Source of the DNA: Actinoplanes missouriensis 431
GTDB lineage: Bacteria > Actinomycetota > Actinomycetes > Mycobacteriales > Micromonosporaceae
DNA: 64,000 bases
Direction: 5' to 3'
Assembly (NCBI RefSeq): GCF_000284295.1
Contig: NC_017093.1
Location: 5,766,001-5,830,000 of the forward strand
Position 1 is the first letter of the stretch, and each line of letters opens with the position of its first letter. Of the stretch, positions 46,554-55,238 are shown one piece after another. Both the position numbers and the translations under genes were made by a program. Under the pieces are notes generated by a model. The model saw only the letters and a program-made list of their open reading frames with translations, searched no databases and was not told the DNA's origin.

Positions 46554-47113
46554 GGTGCTAAGAGTGCCAAAGCCCAATTCCGTTGTCTCTAGTACCTCCT
46601 ACGTAGTGTGCGCTGATGACGGCGGTGACACTGGTGGGTCGCGCACCGCCGCCGGACGGGCGCCGGCGCGCCGGTGCCCGCGTGCGCACCCGGGTGACAC
46701 CGGTGATCGTGCTGGTCAGAGGCGATCAGGGGACCGGGAGTAGCGCGTCGGCGGGGGCTTTCCCGCGCGCCGGGGAGCCGATCGGGCCGCTGTCCGGCGG
46801 GGCACGGGCGCGTCCACCGGCGCCCGGCGACGGGGCCGGGCGCGGCCCCGGCCGATCGTGACATTCGCGACATCGGGGTACGCGAGGACGCTCCCGCCCG
46901 GTTCGAACCCGATCCCGGCGTCCCCCGCGAGCGGTACACGCCGGTGCGGCCGCGCACCGGGGTGGCGCCCCGCGCGATCCGCCACGACGCTCTACCACAT
47001 CCGGGCGCGCCGGGCTCCCGGACCCTGGCGGCGTCGTCCGCGCGGTGACCCTCGAGAGCCCTCCGCGCGGGGCGGCGCGACAACGCACAGCGGCCTCGGT
47101 AACAATCGTCGGC
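46554..47113. other. Gene-poor 560-bp region between the PP2C gene and tex
   Basis: No convincing gene is present. An 81-codon plus-strand frame at 46616-46861 is Arg/Gly/Pro-rich, has no ribosome site and no family character. A possible weak promoter for tex, with GCGACA at 47077-47082 and AT-rich TAACAAT at 47100-47106, would place transcription start at or near the GTG at 47114. The region should also hold the PP2C promoter. Confidence 0.4.
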
Positions 47114-49543
47114 GTGACGACAGCTATCCATCAGCGCATCGCCTCGGAACTCGGGGTCCGGGAAGGACAGGTCACCGCGGCCGTCGAGCTGCTCGACGGC
47201 GGCGCCACGGTGCCGTTCATCGCCCGCTACCGCAAGGAGGTGACCGGCACCCTCGACGACGCGCAGCTGCGCACGCTCGAGGAGCGCCTCGGTTACCTGC
47301 GGGAGCTGGAGGACCGGCGGGCCGCGGTGCTGGAGTCGATCCGCTCCCAGGGCAAGCTCGACGACGCGCTCGAGCAGCAGATCCTCGAGGCCGACACGAA
47401 GGCCCGCCTGGAGGACATCTACCTGCCGTTCAAGCCGAAGCGGCGGACCAAGGCGCAGATCGCCCGGGAGGCCGGCCTGGAGCCGCTCGCCGAGGGCCTG
47501 CTGGGCGACCCCTCGGTCGACCCGCGCGCGGCCGCCGCGGCGTTCGTGGACGCCGAGAAGGGCGTCGCCGACGCACAGGCCGCCCTGGACGGCGCCCGGG
47601 CCATCCTGATCGAGCGGTTCGCCGAGGACGCCGACCTGATCGGTGACCTGCGCGAGCAGATGTGGCGACGCGGCCGCCTGGTCGCCAAGGTGCGGGCCGG
47701 CAAGGAGACCGACGGCGCGAAGTTCTCCGACTACTTCGACTTCGCCGAGCCGTACGCGAAGCTTCCCTCGCACCGCATCCTGGCGATGCTGCGCGGCGAG
47801 AAGGAGGACGTCCTCGAGCTCACCATGGAGCCGCACCCGGAGGAGGACGAGGGCTACTTCGAGGGCCGCATCGCCGGCCGCAACGGCATCAGCGACCACG
47901 GCCGGCCCGGCGACAAGTGGCTGGTCGACACGGTGCGGTGGGCGTGGCGTACCCGGATCCTGATCCACCTCGGCGCCGACCTGCGGGTGCGGCTGCGCGA
48001 GGCGGCCGAGGACGAGGCGGTCCGGGTCTTCGCGGCGAACCTGCGGGACCTGCTGCTCGCCGCACCGGCCGGCACCCGCGCCACGATGGGCCTGGACCCG
48101 GGCTTCCGGACCGGCGTGAAGGTGGCCGTGGTCGACGCGACAGGCAAGGTGGTCGCCACCGACACGATCTACCCGCACGTGCCGCAGAACAAGTGGGACG
48201 AGTCGATCCACCGGCTGGCCGCGCTCGCCTCGAAGCACAACGTCGAGCTGATCGCGATCGGCAACGGCACCGCGTCCCGGGAGACCGACAAGCTCGCCGC
48301 CGACCTGATCAAGCGGCACCCGGAGGCGAACCTGACCAAGGTGGTCGTCTCCGAGGCCGGCGCGTCGGTCTACTCGGCGTCGGCGTACGCCTCGCAGGAG
48401 CTGCCCGGCATGGACGTGTCGCTGCGCGGCGCCGTCTCGATCGCCCGCCGCCTGCAGGACCCGCTGGCCGAGCTCGTCAAGATCGACCCGAAGTCGATCG
48501 GCGTCGGGCAGTACCAGCACGACATCTCCGAGGTGAAGCTGGCCCGGTCGCTGGACGCGGTCGTCGAGGACTGTGTGAACGGCGTCGGCGTGGACGTCAA
48601 CACCGCCTCCGCGCCACTGCTCACCCGGGTCTCCGGGATCACCGCGGGCCTCGCCGAGAACATCGTGCTGCACCGCGACCAGAACGGGCCCTTCAAGAGC
48701 CGCCAGGAGATCCGCAAGGTGCAGCGGCTCGGCCCGAAGGCGTTCGAGCAGTGCGCGGGCTTCCTGCGGATCTCGGGCGGCGAGGACCCGCTCGACTTCT
48801 CCAGCGTGCACCCGGAGTCGTACCCGGTGGTCCGGACCATCGCGGCCGACGCCGGCGCCGACATCGCGACGCTGATCGGCAACAGCCCGCTGCTGAAGGC
48901 GATCCGGCCGGAGAAGTTCGTGACCGACACCGTCGGCCTGCCGACCGTCACGGACATCCTCAAGGAGCTGGAGAAGCCCGGCCGCGACCCGCGCCCGGCG
49001 TTCACCACGGCGACCTTCGCCGAGGGCGTCGAGAAGATCGCGGATCTTTCACCCGGCATGATCCTGGAGGGTCAGGTCACCAACGTGGCGGCGTTCGGCG
49101 CGTTCGTCGACATCGGCGTGCACCAGGACGGTCTCGTGCACGTCTCGGCGCTCTCCGACAAGTTCGTCCAGGACCCGCGCGAGGTGGTCAAGTCCGGTGA
49201 CGTGGTGAAGGTCCGCGTCCTGGAGGTCGACCCGGTCCGCAAGCGGATCTCGCTCTCCATGCGTCTGCAGGACGACCCGGCGAAGGCCCGGGGCCCGCGC
49301 GAGGACCGGGGCGGCCAGCGCGGCGGCCAGGGCAGCCGAGGTGACCGGCAGGGCGGTCAGGGTGGTCAGGGTGACCGGCAGGGCGGTCAGGGCGGCCGTC
49401 AGGGCGGTCAGCAGCGTGGTGGGCAGCCACGCCAGCAGGGCGGCCAGCGCGGCGGTCAGGGTGGACGTCAGGGCGGCGGGAACAGCTTCGGCAACAGCGC
49501 CATGGCCGACGCGCTGCGCCGGGCCGGGCTGACCCGCGACTAG
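47114..49543 (+). CDS. tex: Tex-family S1 RNA-binding protein with Gly/Gln/Arg-rich tail
   Basis: An 809-residue Tex protein involved in transcript binding and transcription tolerance. Domains in order: N-terminal Tex helical region, the YqgF/RNase H-like fold ([18 protein letters not shown]), the helix-hairpin-helix region ([19 protein letters not shown]), and an S1 domain at about 644-716 ([21 protein letters not shown]). The last about 85 residues include a low-complexity tail of GGQ, GGR and DRQ units. The GTG at 47114 gives the usual N-terminus. No ribosome site precedes it, so it may be leaderless. Length is slightly greater than typical because of the tail. Confidence 0.96.
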   Translation: MTTAIHQRIASELGVREGQVTAAVELLDGGATVPFIARYRKEVTGTLDDAQLRTLEERLGYLRELEDRRAAVLESIRSQGKLDDALEQQILEADTKARLEDIYLPFKPKRRTKAQIAREAGLEPLAEGLLGDPSVDPRAAAAAFVDAEKGVADAQAALDGARAILIERFAEDADLIGDLREQMWRRGRLVAKVRAGKETDGAKFSDYFDFAEPYAKLPSHRILAMLRGEKEDVLELTMEPHPEEDEGYFEGRIAGRNGISDHGRPGDKWLVDTVRWAWRTRILIHLGADLRVRLREAAEDEAVRVFAANLRDLLLAAPAGTRATMGLDPGFRTGVKVAVVDATGKVVATDTIYPHVPQNKWDESIHRLAALASKHNVELIAIGNGTASRETDKLAADLIKRHPEANLTKVVVSEAGASVYSASAYASQELPGMDVSLRGAVSIARRLQDPLAELVKIDPKSIGVGQYQHDISEVKLARSLDAVVEDCVNGVGVDVNTASAPLLTRVSGITAGLAENIVLHRDQNGPFKSRQEIRKVQRLGPKAFEQCAGFLRISGGEDPLDFSSVHPESYPVVRTIAADAGADIATLIGNSPLLKAIRPEKFVTDTVGLPTVTDILKELEKPGRDPRPAFTTATFAEGVEKIADLSPGMILEGQVTNVAAFGAFVDIGVHQDGLVHVSALSDKFVQDPREVVKSGDVVKVRVLEVDPVRKRISLSMRLQDDPAKARGPREDRGGQRGGQGSRGDRQGGQGGQGDRQGGQGGRQGGQQRGGQPRQQGGQRGGQGGRQGGGNSFGNSAMADALRRAGLTRD

Positions 49544-49565
49544 GAAGCGGTGACGATCGGGGCCG

Positions 49566-51320
49566 TCAGCCGGCGGCCCAGATCTTCACATCGGTGAACG
49601 CCACCTCGTAGGGGCCCTTCCGCGCGGCGTCGCGCTCGGTGAAGATGCCCAGCACCACCTGACCGCCGGTGATCTTCTTGTCGGTCAGCGTGGCCGAGCC
49701 GAGCAGCGTGCCGTCGCGGAACACCTCGAAGTAGTCCCCGGTGTAGGAGATCCCGATCCGGGTCGGCGCGGCGCCCAGCTGGATCCGCGCGTCCGCGATC
49801 GGGAACGTCTTCAGCACCTTGATCTTGCCGTCCCGGTGCACCCCGAGATAGACGTTCCGCTCGCAGATCCGCAGCTGGTACCCCACGTAGTCCTGGAAGC
49901 GGAACCAGATCGCCGCGCAGCTGTCCTTGGTGACCAGCCGCACCCCCACCTCGGCGCGCAGGTCGGCGGGCATCGCGTCGAGCGGGCCGCTGCACCGGTA
50001 GGTGCCCTCGATCTCCCGGTGCACCACCAGGGCGTCGTCGAACGAGCAGCTCGCCGTCTCGCTCGGCATCGTGGTCGGCCGCCAGAACAGCTGGCTGCGC
50101 AACCCGTCGTCGATCAGCGCCTGCCCCGGCGTGATCCCGCCGCCCGGGGTGGCGCCGTCGCCGTCGCCGCCCGGGTGGCGCAGCGACAGGGCCAGCATCA
50201 CCGCGCCGGCCACCACCGCGGCGACCAGCACGGCGACACCGACGGGCAGCGCCCAGCGGCGGCCGGCCCGCGGCGGCGGCTTCGGCCCGGCCGGCGCGCC
50301 CACCATGGTCGGCGCCTCCGAGATCGGCACCGTGACGATCGAGTTCTCGTCGTAGCCGACCATCCCGGGCGGGATGCTGAGCAGCGGCGCGTACCCGGTC
50401 ACCGACTGCGCCTCGACCGCCGCGGCCTTCAGGTCCGGCTGGTCGGCGAAGGCGGCCGCGGTGGCGGCCGGCCGCTCACCGGAGGAGACCAGCAGGTCCA
50501 GCAGCTCCCGGGCGCTCGGCCGGTTCGCCGGATCCTTCTCCAGGGCGTGTGCCACCAGGTCCCGCAGGGGTCCGCTGAGGCCGTCCAGCCGCGGCGGCTG
50601 GGTGAGGATCCGGGCCGCGGTGGCCGGCGGCGAGTCCGCGGAGAACGGCGTCCGCCCGGTGCCCGCGTACGCCACCACGCTCCCCCACGCGAACACGTCC
50701 GCGGCCGGGGTGACCGGGGCGTCCGCGTCGGTGCCGAACCGCTCCGGCGCCATGTACGCCACCGTGCCCACCATCTGGTCGGTACGGGTGTTCGCGCTCG
50801 TCGCCTCCATGGCCCGGGCGATCCCGAAGTCGATCACCTTGGGGCTGCCCGGCGCCAGCAGCACGTTGCGCGGCTTCAGGTCCCGGTGGATCACCCCGGC
50901 GCCGTGGATGGCGGTCAGCGCGGTGGCCACCCCGATCGCGACGCCGTGCAGGTTGGCGCTGGTCAGCGGCCCGCGCTCCTCGACCACCTCGGCCAGGGTG
51001 GGACCGTCCACATACTCCACGACGAGATAGGGGTGCTCGTGGTCGGGGTCGGCGTCGAGCACCTCGGCGGTGCAGAACGGCGGCACCTGCCGGGCCCGGT
51101 TCACCTCGCTGCGGAACCGGCGCCGGAACTCGTCGTCGTGCGCCAGGTCGGCACGCACCATCTTGACCGCGACGAGCACACCGGCGGCGGTCTTCGCCAG
51201 GTAGACCGTGCCCATCCCGCCCTCGCCCAGGCGACCCACCAGCTGGTAGTCGCCGAGGCTTTTCGGATCCCTCGGCCGCAGCGGCGCGGTCCGTTCCCCC
51301 GGCAGTGTTCCATCGACCAT
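49566..51320 (-). CDS. Transmembrane Ser/Thr protein kinase with extracellular jelly-roll-like domain
   Basis: A 584-residue PknB-type kinase. Kinase domain about 22-285: P-loop GEGGMGTVYLA, VAVKMV lysine, catalytic HRDLKPRN, DFG as VIDFGIA, and GTVAYMAPERF. A juxtamembrane segment is followed by a single membrane helix at about 360-385. The extracellular part (about 400-584) resembles a concanavalin-like fold (KITGGQVVLGIF, YFEVFRDGTLLGS) rather than PASTA repeats. The substrate and ligand are unknown. The ATG at 51320 is supported by a GGGGGG-rich region and by the kinase N-terminus. The longer open frame upstream is not family sequence. Confidence 0.93.
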   Translation of the reverse strand: MVDGTLPGERTAPLRPRDPKSLGDYQLVGRLGEGGMGTVYLAKTAAGVLVAVKMVRADLAHDDEFRRRFRSEVNRARQVPPFCTAEVLDADPDHEHPYLVVEYVDGPTLAEVVEERGPLTSANLHGVAIGVATALTAIHGAGVIHRDLKPRNVLLAPGSPKVIDFGIARAMEATSANTRTDQMVGTVAYMAPERFGTDADAPVTPAADVFAWGSVVAYAGTGRTPFSADSPPATAARILTQPPRLDGLSGPLRDLVAHALEKDPANRPSARELLDLLVSSGERPAATAAAFADQPDLKAAAVEAQSVTGYAPLLSIPPGMVGYDENSIVTVPISEAPTMVGAPAGPKPPPRAGRRWALPVGVAVLVAAVVAGAVMLALSLRHPGGDGDGATPGGGITPGQALIDDGLRSQLFWRPTTMPSETASCSFDDALVVHREIEGTYRCSGPLDAMPADLRAEVGVRLVTKDSCAAIWFRFQDYVGYQLRICERNVYLGVHRDGKIKVLKTFPIADARIQLGAAPTRIGISYTGDYFEVFRDGTLLGSATLTDKKITGGQVVLGIFTERDAARKGPYEVAFTDVKIWAAG

Positions 51321-51515
51321 CGCAAACGCCCCCCGGCCGCTCTTTGTCGCCGGCTGCACTGTATAGGGCGGGATCTCCCGCGTTCCTCCCGGAGCCCTCT
51401 CCCCGGTGTCCCGGAGCAGTCTCTCAGGGTCGGATCCGGGCATCGCCGGATGGTTACGGCGGCCGGCGGGGCGCACGCTTGGTGCACAAGCCACTACCGG
51501 AAAGCGAGACCCACC

Positions 51516-51767
51516 ATGAACGCCGTGCACGACTCGATGGCCCGCCAGGGCCTGGTCCGCCCGCAGGACGGCCGGATGATCGGCGGTGTCTGCGCAGGTC
51601 TGGCCCGCCGGTTCGGCCTGGACCCGTGGATCGCCCGGCTCCTCTTCGTACTGATCCTCTTCGTGATCCCGGGCAGCCAGATCCTGATCTACCCGGTCCT
51701 CTGGCTCCTGATGCCGGCCGAGAAGCCCGCCTGGTCCCCCACACCCACCCCGCCCGCCTCCTTCTGA
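51516..51767 (+). CDS. PspC-domain membrane protein
   Basis: An 83-residue protein with a PspC domain: RPQDGRMIGGVCAGLARRFGLDPWIARLLFV followed by a hydrophobic helix (LFVLILFVIPGSQILIYPVLWLLM). PspC proteins are membrane stress sensors related to the phage-shock response. In actinobacteria small PspC proteins occur alone or fused to histidine kinases. The Pro/Thr-rich C-terminus (SPTPTPPASF) is probably disordered. It is divergent from the Ser/Thr kinase gene. Confidence 0.9.
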   Translation: MNAVHDSMARQGLVRPQDGRMIGGVCAGLARRFGLDPWIARLLFVLILFVIPGSQILIYPVLWLLMPAEKPAWSPTPTPPASF

Positions 51768-51989
51768 CCCCAGGCCCGACGTTGCCCGGCCCGCCCCCAG
51801 CGGCGGCCGGGCGAACCCGAGCGCCCGATATCCAGGCATCCGGCGCTGCCACGAGACGGCGAGGATCGGAGCTCCGGGTCGTGGTAGTCGTGTACCTCCG
51901 CGATCTCCTTGCCGGGCGCAGCGCGGACGACCCGCCCGGCACATCGGATCAGCAGGGCCGGCAGCGGCAGGCGGAGGAATGAGCCGCCG

Positions 51990-52259
51990 CTAGCGGTCCC
52001 CGTAGTGGTGACGACAGGACAGGATCTCGATCTGGCCGCGGGAGTCGGTCACGCGATACACGAGCCGGTGCTCATCGGTGATACGCCGTGACGCCCAGCC
52101 GGACAGGTCCCCCTCGATCAGCTCCGGCTTGCCGATGCCACCGCCATCACCCCGCTGGATGTCCCTGATCAGCGTGTTGATCCTTTTGAGGACCTTCCGG
52201 TCGCCGGACTGCCAGCCCACGTACTCGTCCCGCGCATCCGGGTGCCAGACGAGCTTCAC
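51990..52259 (-). CDS. yoeB: YoeB-type mRNA interferase toxin
   Basis: An 89-residue toxin of the YoeB/RelE family that cuts mRNA on the ribosome. Family residues are present: the WHPDARDEYVGWQ opening, the SGWASRRITDEHRLVYRV core with the catalytic Arg, and the C-terminal CRHHY with the catalytic His-Tyr. The GTG at 52259 overlaps the antitoxin stop by four bases (GTGA). Antitoxin-first order is the usual one for this system. It looks intact. Confidence 0.95.
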   Translation of the reverse strand: MKLVWHPDARDEYVGWQSGDRKVLKRINTLIRDIQRGDGGGIGKPELIEGDLSGWASRRITDEHRLVYRVTDSRGQIEILSCRHHYGDR

Positions 52260-52525
52260 GCGGCGCCTTGCTCTTCCGGTTCCACCAGATCGTGCTGGAC
52301 GTGCGTGCCCTCCTCCATCTCCGTGATGCGGCGGCGTAGTTCTCGGCCGTTGGCGCCGCGGGAGAGATACTCCGTCTCGCGCCATGCGTCGTAGTCGCTC
52401 TTGGGCATCACGACCATCGGTTCGTGTCCGCTGCGTGTGACGACCAGGTGTTCCGCGTCATTCTCGATGGCGTCGAACACGTTCGCGAGGTTCGCCCGCA
52501 GGTCAGAAGCGGTGATCACCTTCAT
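52256..52525 (-). CDS. yefM: YefM-type antitoxin
   Basis: An 89-residue Phd/YefM antitoxin. The N-terminal DNA-binding region MKVITASDLRANLANVFDAI and the conserved RSGHEPMVVMPKSDYDAW are typical. The acidic C-terminus (EMEEGTHVQHDLVEPEEQ) would wrap the toxin. The ATG at 52525 has a GGGGAGGGG site. It is co-translated with yoeB and would autoregulate the pair. The pair is divergent from the PfpI gene. Confidence 0.95.
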   Translation of the reverse strand: MKVITASDLRANLANVFDAIENDAEHLVVTRSGHEPMVVMPKSDYDAWRETEYLSRGANGRELRRRITEMEEGTHVQHDLVEPEEQGAA

Positions 52526-52652
52526 GGCCCCTCCCCATTTGTACGTCATATCGCACAACGGCTCCGCCGAGGCTGAATCGCTCGCCGAGTCTCGCCGATC
52601 CCGGAGCCGCCGCATCAGAATGACGGGAAAGACCGGACGCACGGAGGCGGCG

Positions 52653-53234
52653 ATGGCCAAGATTCTGATTCTGACCGGTGACGCGGCGGAGGACCTGGAG
52701 GTGATGTACCCCTACCAGCGGCTCCTCGAGGAGGGGTACGAGGTGGACATCGCCGCGCCGGCGGCCCGGAAACTGCAGTTCGTGGTGCACGACTTCGTGG
52801 ACGGCTTCGACACGTACACGGAGAAGCCGGGACACACCTGGCCCGCCGACGTCGCGTTCGCGGACGTCGACCCGGCCTCCTACGCCGCGCTGGTGCTGCC
52901 CGGCGGGCGCGCCCCGGAGTACATCCGCAACGACGAGCACTGCCGGCGGATCGTGCGGCACTTCTTCGACGGCGACAAACCGGTGGCGGCGCTCTGCCAC
53001 GGTCCGCTGGTGCTGGCCGCCTCGGGGGTGCTGGCGGGACGCACCGTGAGCGCGTACCCGGCCTGTGCCCCTGATGTGCGTGCCGCCGGCGCCACGTTCG
53101 CGGACAGCGAGGCGCAGGTGGACGGCGTCCTGGTCACCGGGCGCGCCTGGCCGGACCACCCGGCGTGGATGCGCGAGTTCCTGACCGTGCTGCGGGCGAA
53201 GGCGCCGGGTGCCCTCAGCCGGGAAGACCAGTGA
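52653..53234 (+). CDS. DJ-1/PfpI-family protein
   Basis: A 193-residue class I glutamine amidotransferase-like protein. It shows the DJ-1/PfpI nucleophile elbow in VAALCHGPLVLAASG (Cys at about 112) and the acidic residue in DAAEDLEVMYPYQRL near the N-terminus. Related proteins act as glyoxalase/deglycase, protease or chaperone; the function cannot be assigned from sequence. The ATG at 52653 has a GGAGGCGG site. Its 3' end overlaps the convergent thioredoxin-like gene by 20 bp. Confidence 0.9.
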   Translation: MAKILILTGDAAEDLEVMYPYQRLLEEGYEVDIAAPAARKLQFVVHDFVDGFDTYTEKPGHTWPADVAFADVDPASYAALVLPGGRAPEYIRNDEHCRRIVRHFFDGDKPVAALCHGPLVLAASGVLAGRTVSAYPACAPDVRAAGATFADSEAQVDGVLVTGRAWPDHPAWMREFLTVLRAKAPGALSREDQ

Positions 53235-53766
53235 TCTCGCGGACCTTCGCGGTGAGCTGCAGGTCGTCGAGGTAACCGCGGTGCACGATGGTGCCGTCCG
53301 GGTCGACGAAGACGTACCAGCTCTGCTGCGCGATCCCGAACCGCTGCCAGATCTTCCCGGCCGGGTCGCTGAGGTGGGTCACCGCCCCGACCTGCATCTC
53401 GTCCACGAACTCCTGCATCGCCTCGGTCGTGCCGAGCCCGCCGATGCCGAGCATGCCCAGCCGGTCGCCGTACTCCTCGTGCAGGTCGGCGACCGACTGG
53501 GCCTCACTCGCGCAGGTGGCGCACCAGGGCGCCCAGAACCAGAGCAGCGCGGGCTTGCCGGCCAGGCTCGCGGCGTCGAACGCGACGCCGCCGAGCGTGG
53601 TTCCGGTGAAGGCCAGCGCCTGCGGGACGCTCGCGGCGGCGGACGGCGCCGGCGCGCCCGCCTTCGGCAACGCGGTCTTCGCGGTGGAACAGCCGGCCGC
53701 GGCGGCAAGCGCCACGATCATGGCAAGAACCAGCGTGGGTACGCGCAAAGCCCGCTCCCGTCTCAC
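53215..53766 (-). CDS. Thioredoxin-like (TlpA-type) lipoprotein
   Basis: A 183-residue exported thiol oxidoreductase. The N-terminus has an Arg-rich start, a hydrophobic core and a lipobox (IVALAAAAGCST), so it should be lipid-anchored outside the membrane. The thioredoxin fold follows with an intact CxxC active site (WFWAPWCATCAS), GFGIAQQSWYVFVDPDGTIVHRG-like segment and the cis-Pro region replaced by SWYVF. The GTG at 53766 overlaps the stop of the NuoF-like gene (GTGA). In-frame TTG 53748 is an alternative. Coupling to the redox genes suggests it receives electrons from that pathway. Confidence 0.88.
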   Translation of the reverse strand: MRRERALRVPTLVLAMIVALAAAAGCSTAKTALPKAGAPAPSAAASVPQALAFTGTTLGGVAFDAASLAGKPALLWFWAPWCATCASEAQSVADLHEEYGDRLGMLGIGGLGTTEAMQEFVDEMQVGAVTHLSDPAGKIWQRFGIAQQSWYVFVDPDGTIVHRGYLDDLQLTAKVREITGLPG

Positions 53767-55238
53767 TTGACAGCTGTCGGCTCGGTCAGTCGCAGCGCCA
53801 GTGCCGGGCAGACGTTGACGGCCTTGCGGGCGCCGTCCTCGAGCCACGGCGGCAGCGGTGTCTGCGGGAACGCCGGGAAACCGTTGTGGTCCAACCGGAT
53901 GATCTCCGGGGCGACCGCGGAGCAGAGCCCGTGCCCGTCGCACCGGGACCAGTCGAGCGCCAGTTTCCGGGCGCCCTTCTCGGCCGTGTACGGCAGCGGC
54001 AGGATGCCCCGTACCTGTTTGCCGCAGCCCTCGCCGTTGGTGTGCGCCCGCACGTCCTCGGCGAAGACCTCCAGCGCGGAGAGCGCGAACCGGGAGGTGC
54101 CGTCCGGGTGGCTGCACGCGCCCCGGCCCTTGACCAGGCCGGCCGCCTGGCGCACGTTCTCCACCGCGTTGCCGCCGAGCGACACCAGGGTGACCGCGCG
54201 GGCCAGGTCCGGCAGGCCGATCCGGCACGGGCCGCACTGACCGGCGGACTCGCCGGCCAGGTACTGCACGACCTGGGCGACCTCGCCGAGAGGGCAGGTC
54301 TTGGAGCCGATCGGGATCAGCATGCCGGCGCCCAGGGTGCCGCCGACCTTGGCGAACCCCTTGCGGGAGATGGTGATGTTCTGCGCGGCCTCGGCGCTCA
54401 CCCACTTGCCGTGGTAACCGCCGACCAGCAGGCCGGGGCCGAGGTCGGCGCCGCACATGTTCAGCACGTCCATGAGCGGGGTGCCGCTCGGCGCCTCCAC
54501 CACGGCGGGCGCGGTGGCCGAGCCGCCGACGGTGAGCATGACCGTGCCGGGCTCCTCCGGGATGCCGACCGAGTTGTACTCCCACGGCCCGATCCGGGCG
54601 GCGATCGCCAGCTGCGAATAGGTCTCGGCGTTGGAGAGCAGGGTGGGCAGGCCCATCACGCCGTTGTCGCTGGACCGGACCTTGCGCCCGGGCGGGATGT
54701 GCGCCTCGCCGTTGATGCCGCGGACCAGCGCGCCGCCCTCACCGGAGATGAACCGGTGCGGCACCGTGACGATCCGGGTGGGGCACGGCATCTTCCGCTC
54801 GGCCAGCGCCTCGGTGATCGAGTTCAGGCCGACGCCGTCGTCGGCGACGCCGATCACGATCTCCTCGGCGTCCAGGGCGGCCGCCGCGAGCGCCGCGCCG
54901 TCGAGGATGAGGTGCGGGCCGCGGGTGAGCACGGCCTTGTCCTTCCAGGACGGCGGCTCACCCTCGGTCGCGTTGACCACGATGACCGGCGGCAGCTCCT
55001 GCCGGCGGCAGGAGTCGATCACCGCGCGGACCTTGCGGGCGAACGGGAAGCCCGCGCCGCCCCGGCCGCGGAGCTCGATCCGGTCGGCGAGCCCGACCAG
55101 CTCACCGGAGGAGAGCGCGGCGAATCCGCCGTGCACCTCCTGATGCGCGATGAGGTCGAGGCGGCCGTACTCGTCGAACCCCGCCGTGATGCGTGGCGTT
55201 CCGATCGCCGTGACCGGTGGAACCTGTGCGGTACTCAA
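53763..55238 (-). CDS. NuoF-like flavoprotein fused to a ferredoxin domain
   Basis: A 491-residue NADH-dehydrogenase F-subunit-like protein. The FMN/NADH part shows LRGRGGAGFPFARK, VVNATEGEPPSWKD and FISGEGGALVRG. The iron-sulphur region reads ESAGQCGPCRIG and later GACSHPDG: the first of the four Cys ligands of canonical NuoF (ESCGxCxPCR) is Ala here. The C-terminal about 65 residues are a [3Fe-4S]-type ferredoxin, with C-x5-C in RCDGHGLC and a last Cys in VNVCPALAL. It probably moves electrons between NAD(P)H and the diheme membrane protein encoded just upstream, whose stop it overlaps by four bases. Confidence 0.9.
   Translation of the reverse strand: MSTAQVPPVTAIGTPRITAGFDEYGRLDLIAHQEVHGGFAALSSGELVGLADRIELRGRGGAGFPFARKVRAVIDSCRRQELPPVIVVNATEGEPPSWKDKAVLTRGPHLILDGAALAAAALDAEEIVIGVADDGVGLNSITEALAERKMPCPTRIVTVPHRFISGEGGALVRGINGEAHIPPGRKVRSSDNGVMGLPTLLSNAETYSQLAIAARIGPWEYNSVGIPEEPGTVMLTVGGSATAPAVVEAPSGTPLMDVLNMCGADLGPGLLVGGYHGKWVSAEAAQNITISRKGFAKVGGTLGAGMLIPIGSKTCPLGEVAQVVQYLAGESAGQCGPCRIGLPDLARAVTLVSLGGNAVENVRQAAGLVKGRGACSHPDGTSRFALSALEVFAEDVRAHTNGEGCGKQVRGILPLPYTAEKGARKLALDWSRCDGHGLCSAVAPEIIRLDHNGFPAFPQTPLPPWLEDGARKAVNVCPALALRLTEPTAVK

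Noticed and set aside
46616-46861. 81-codon open frame in the gap before tex
   Set aside because: No ribosome site, low complexity Arg/Gly/Pro composition and no family match.
46890-46912. tRNA T-loop-like GGTTCGAACCC
   Set aside because: The flanking five bases on each side do not pair, and no acceptor or anticodon stem can be drawn around it. It is chance similarity.
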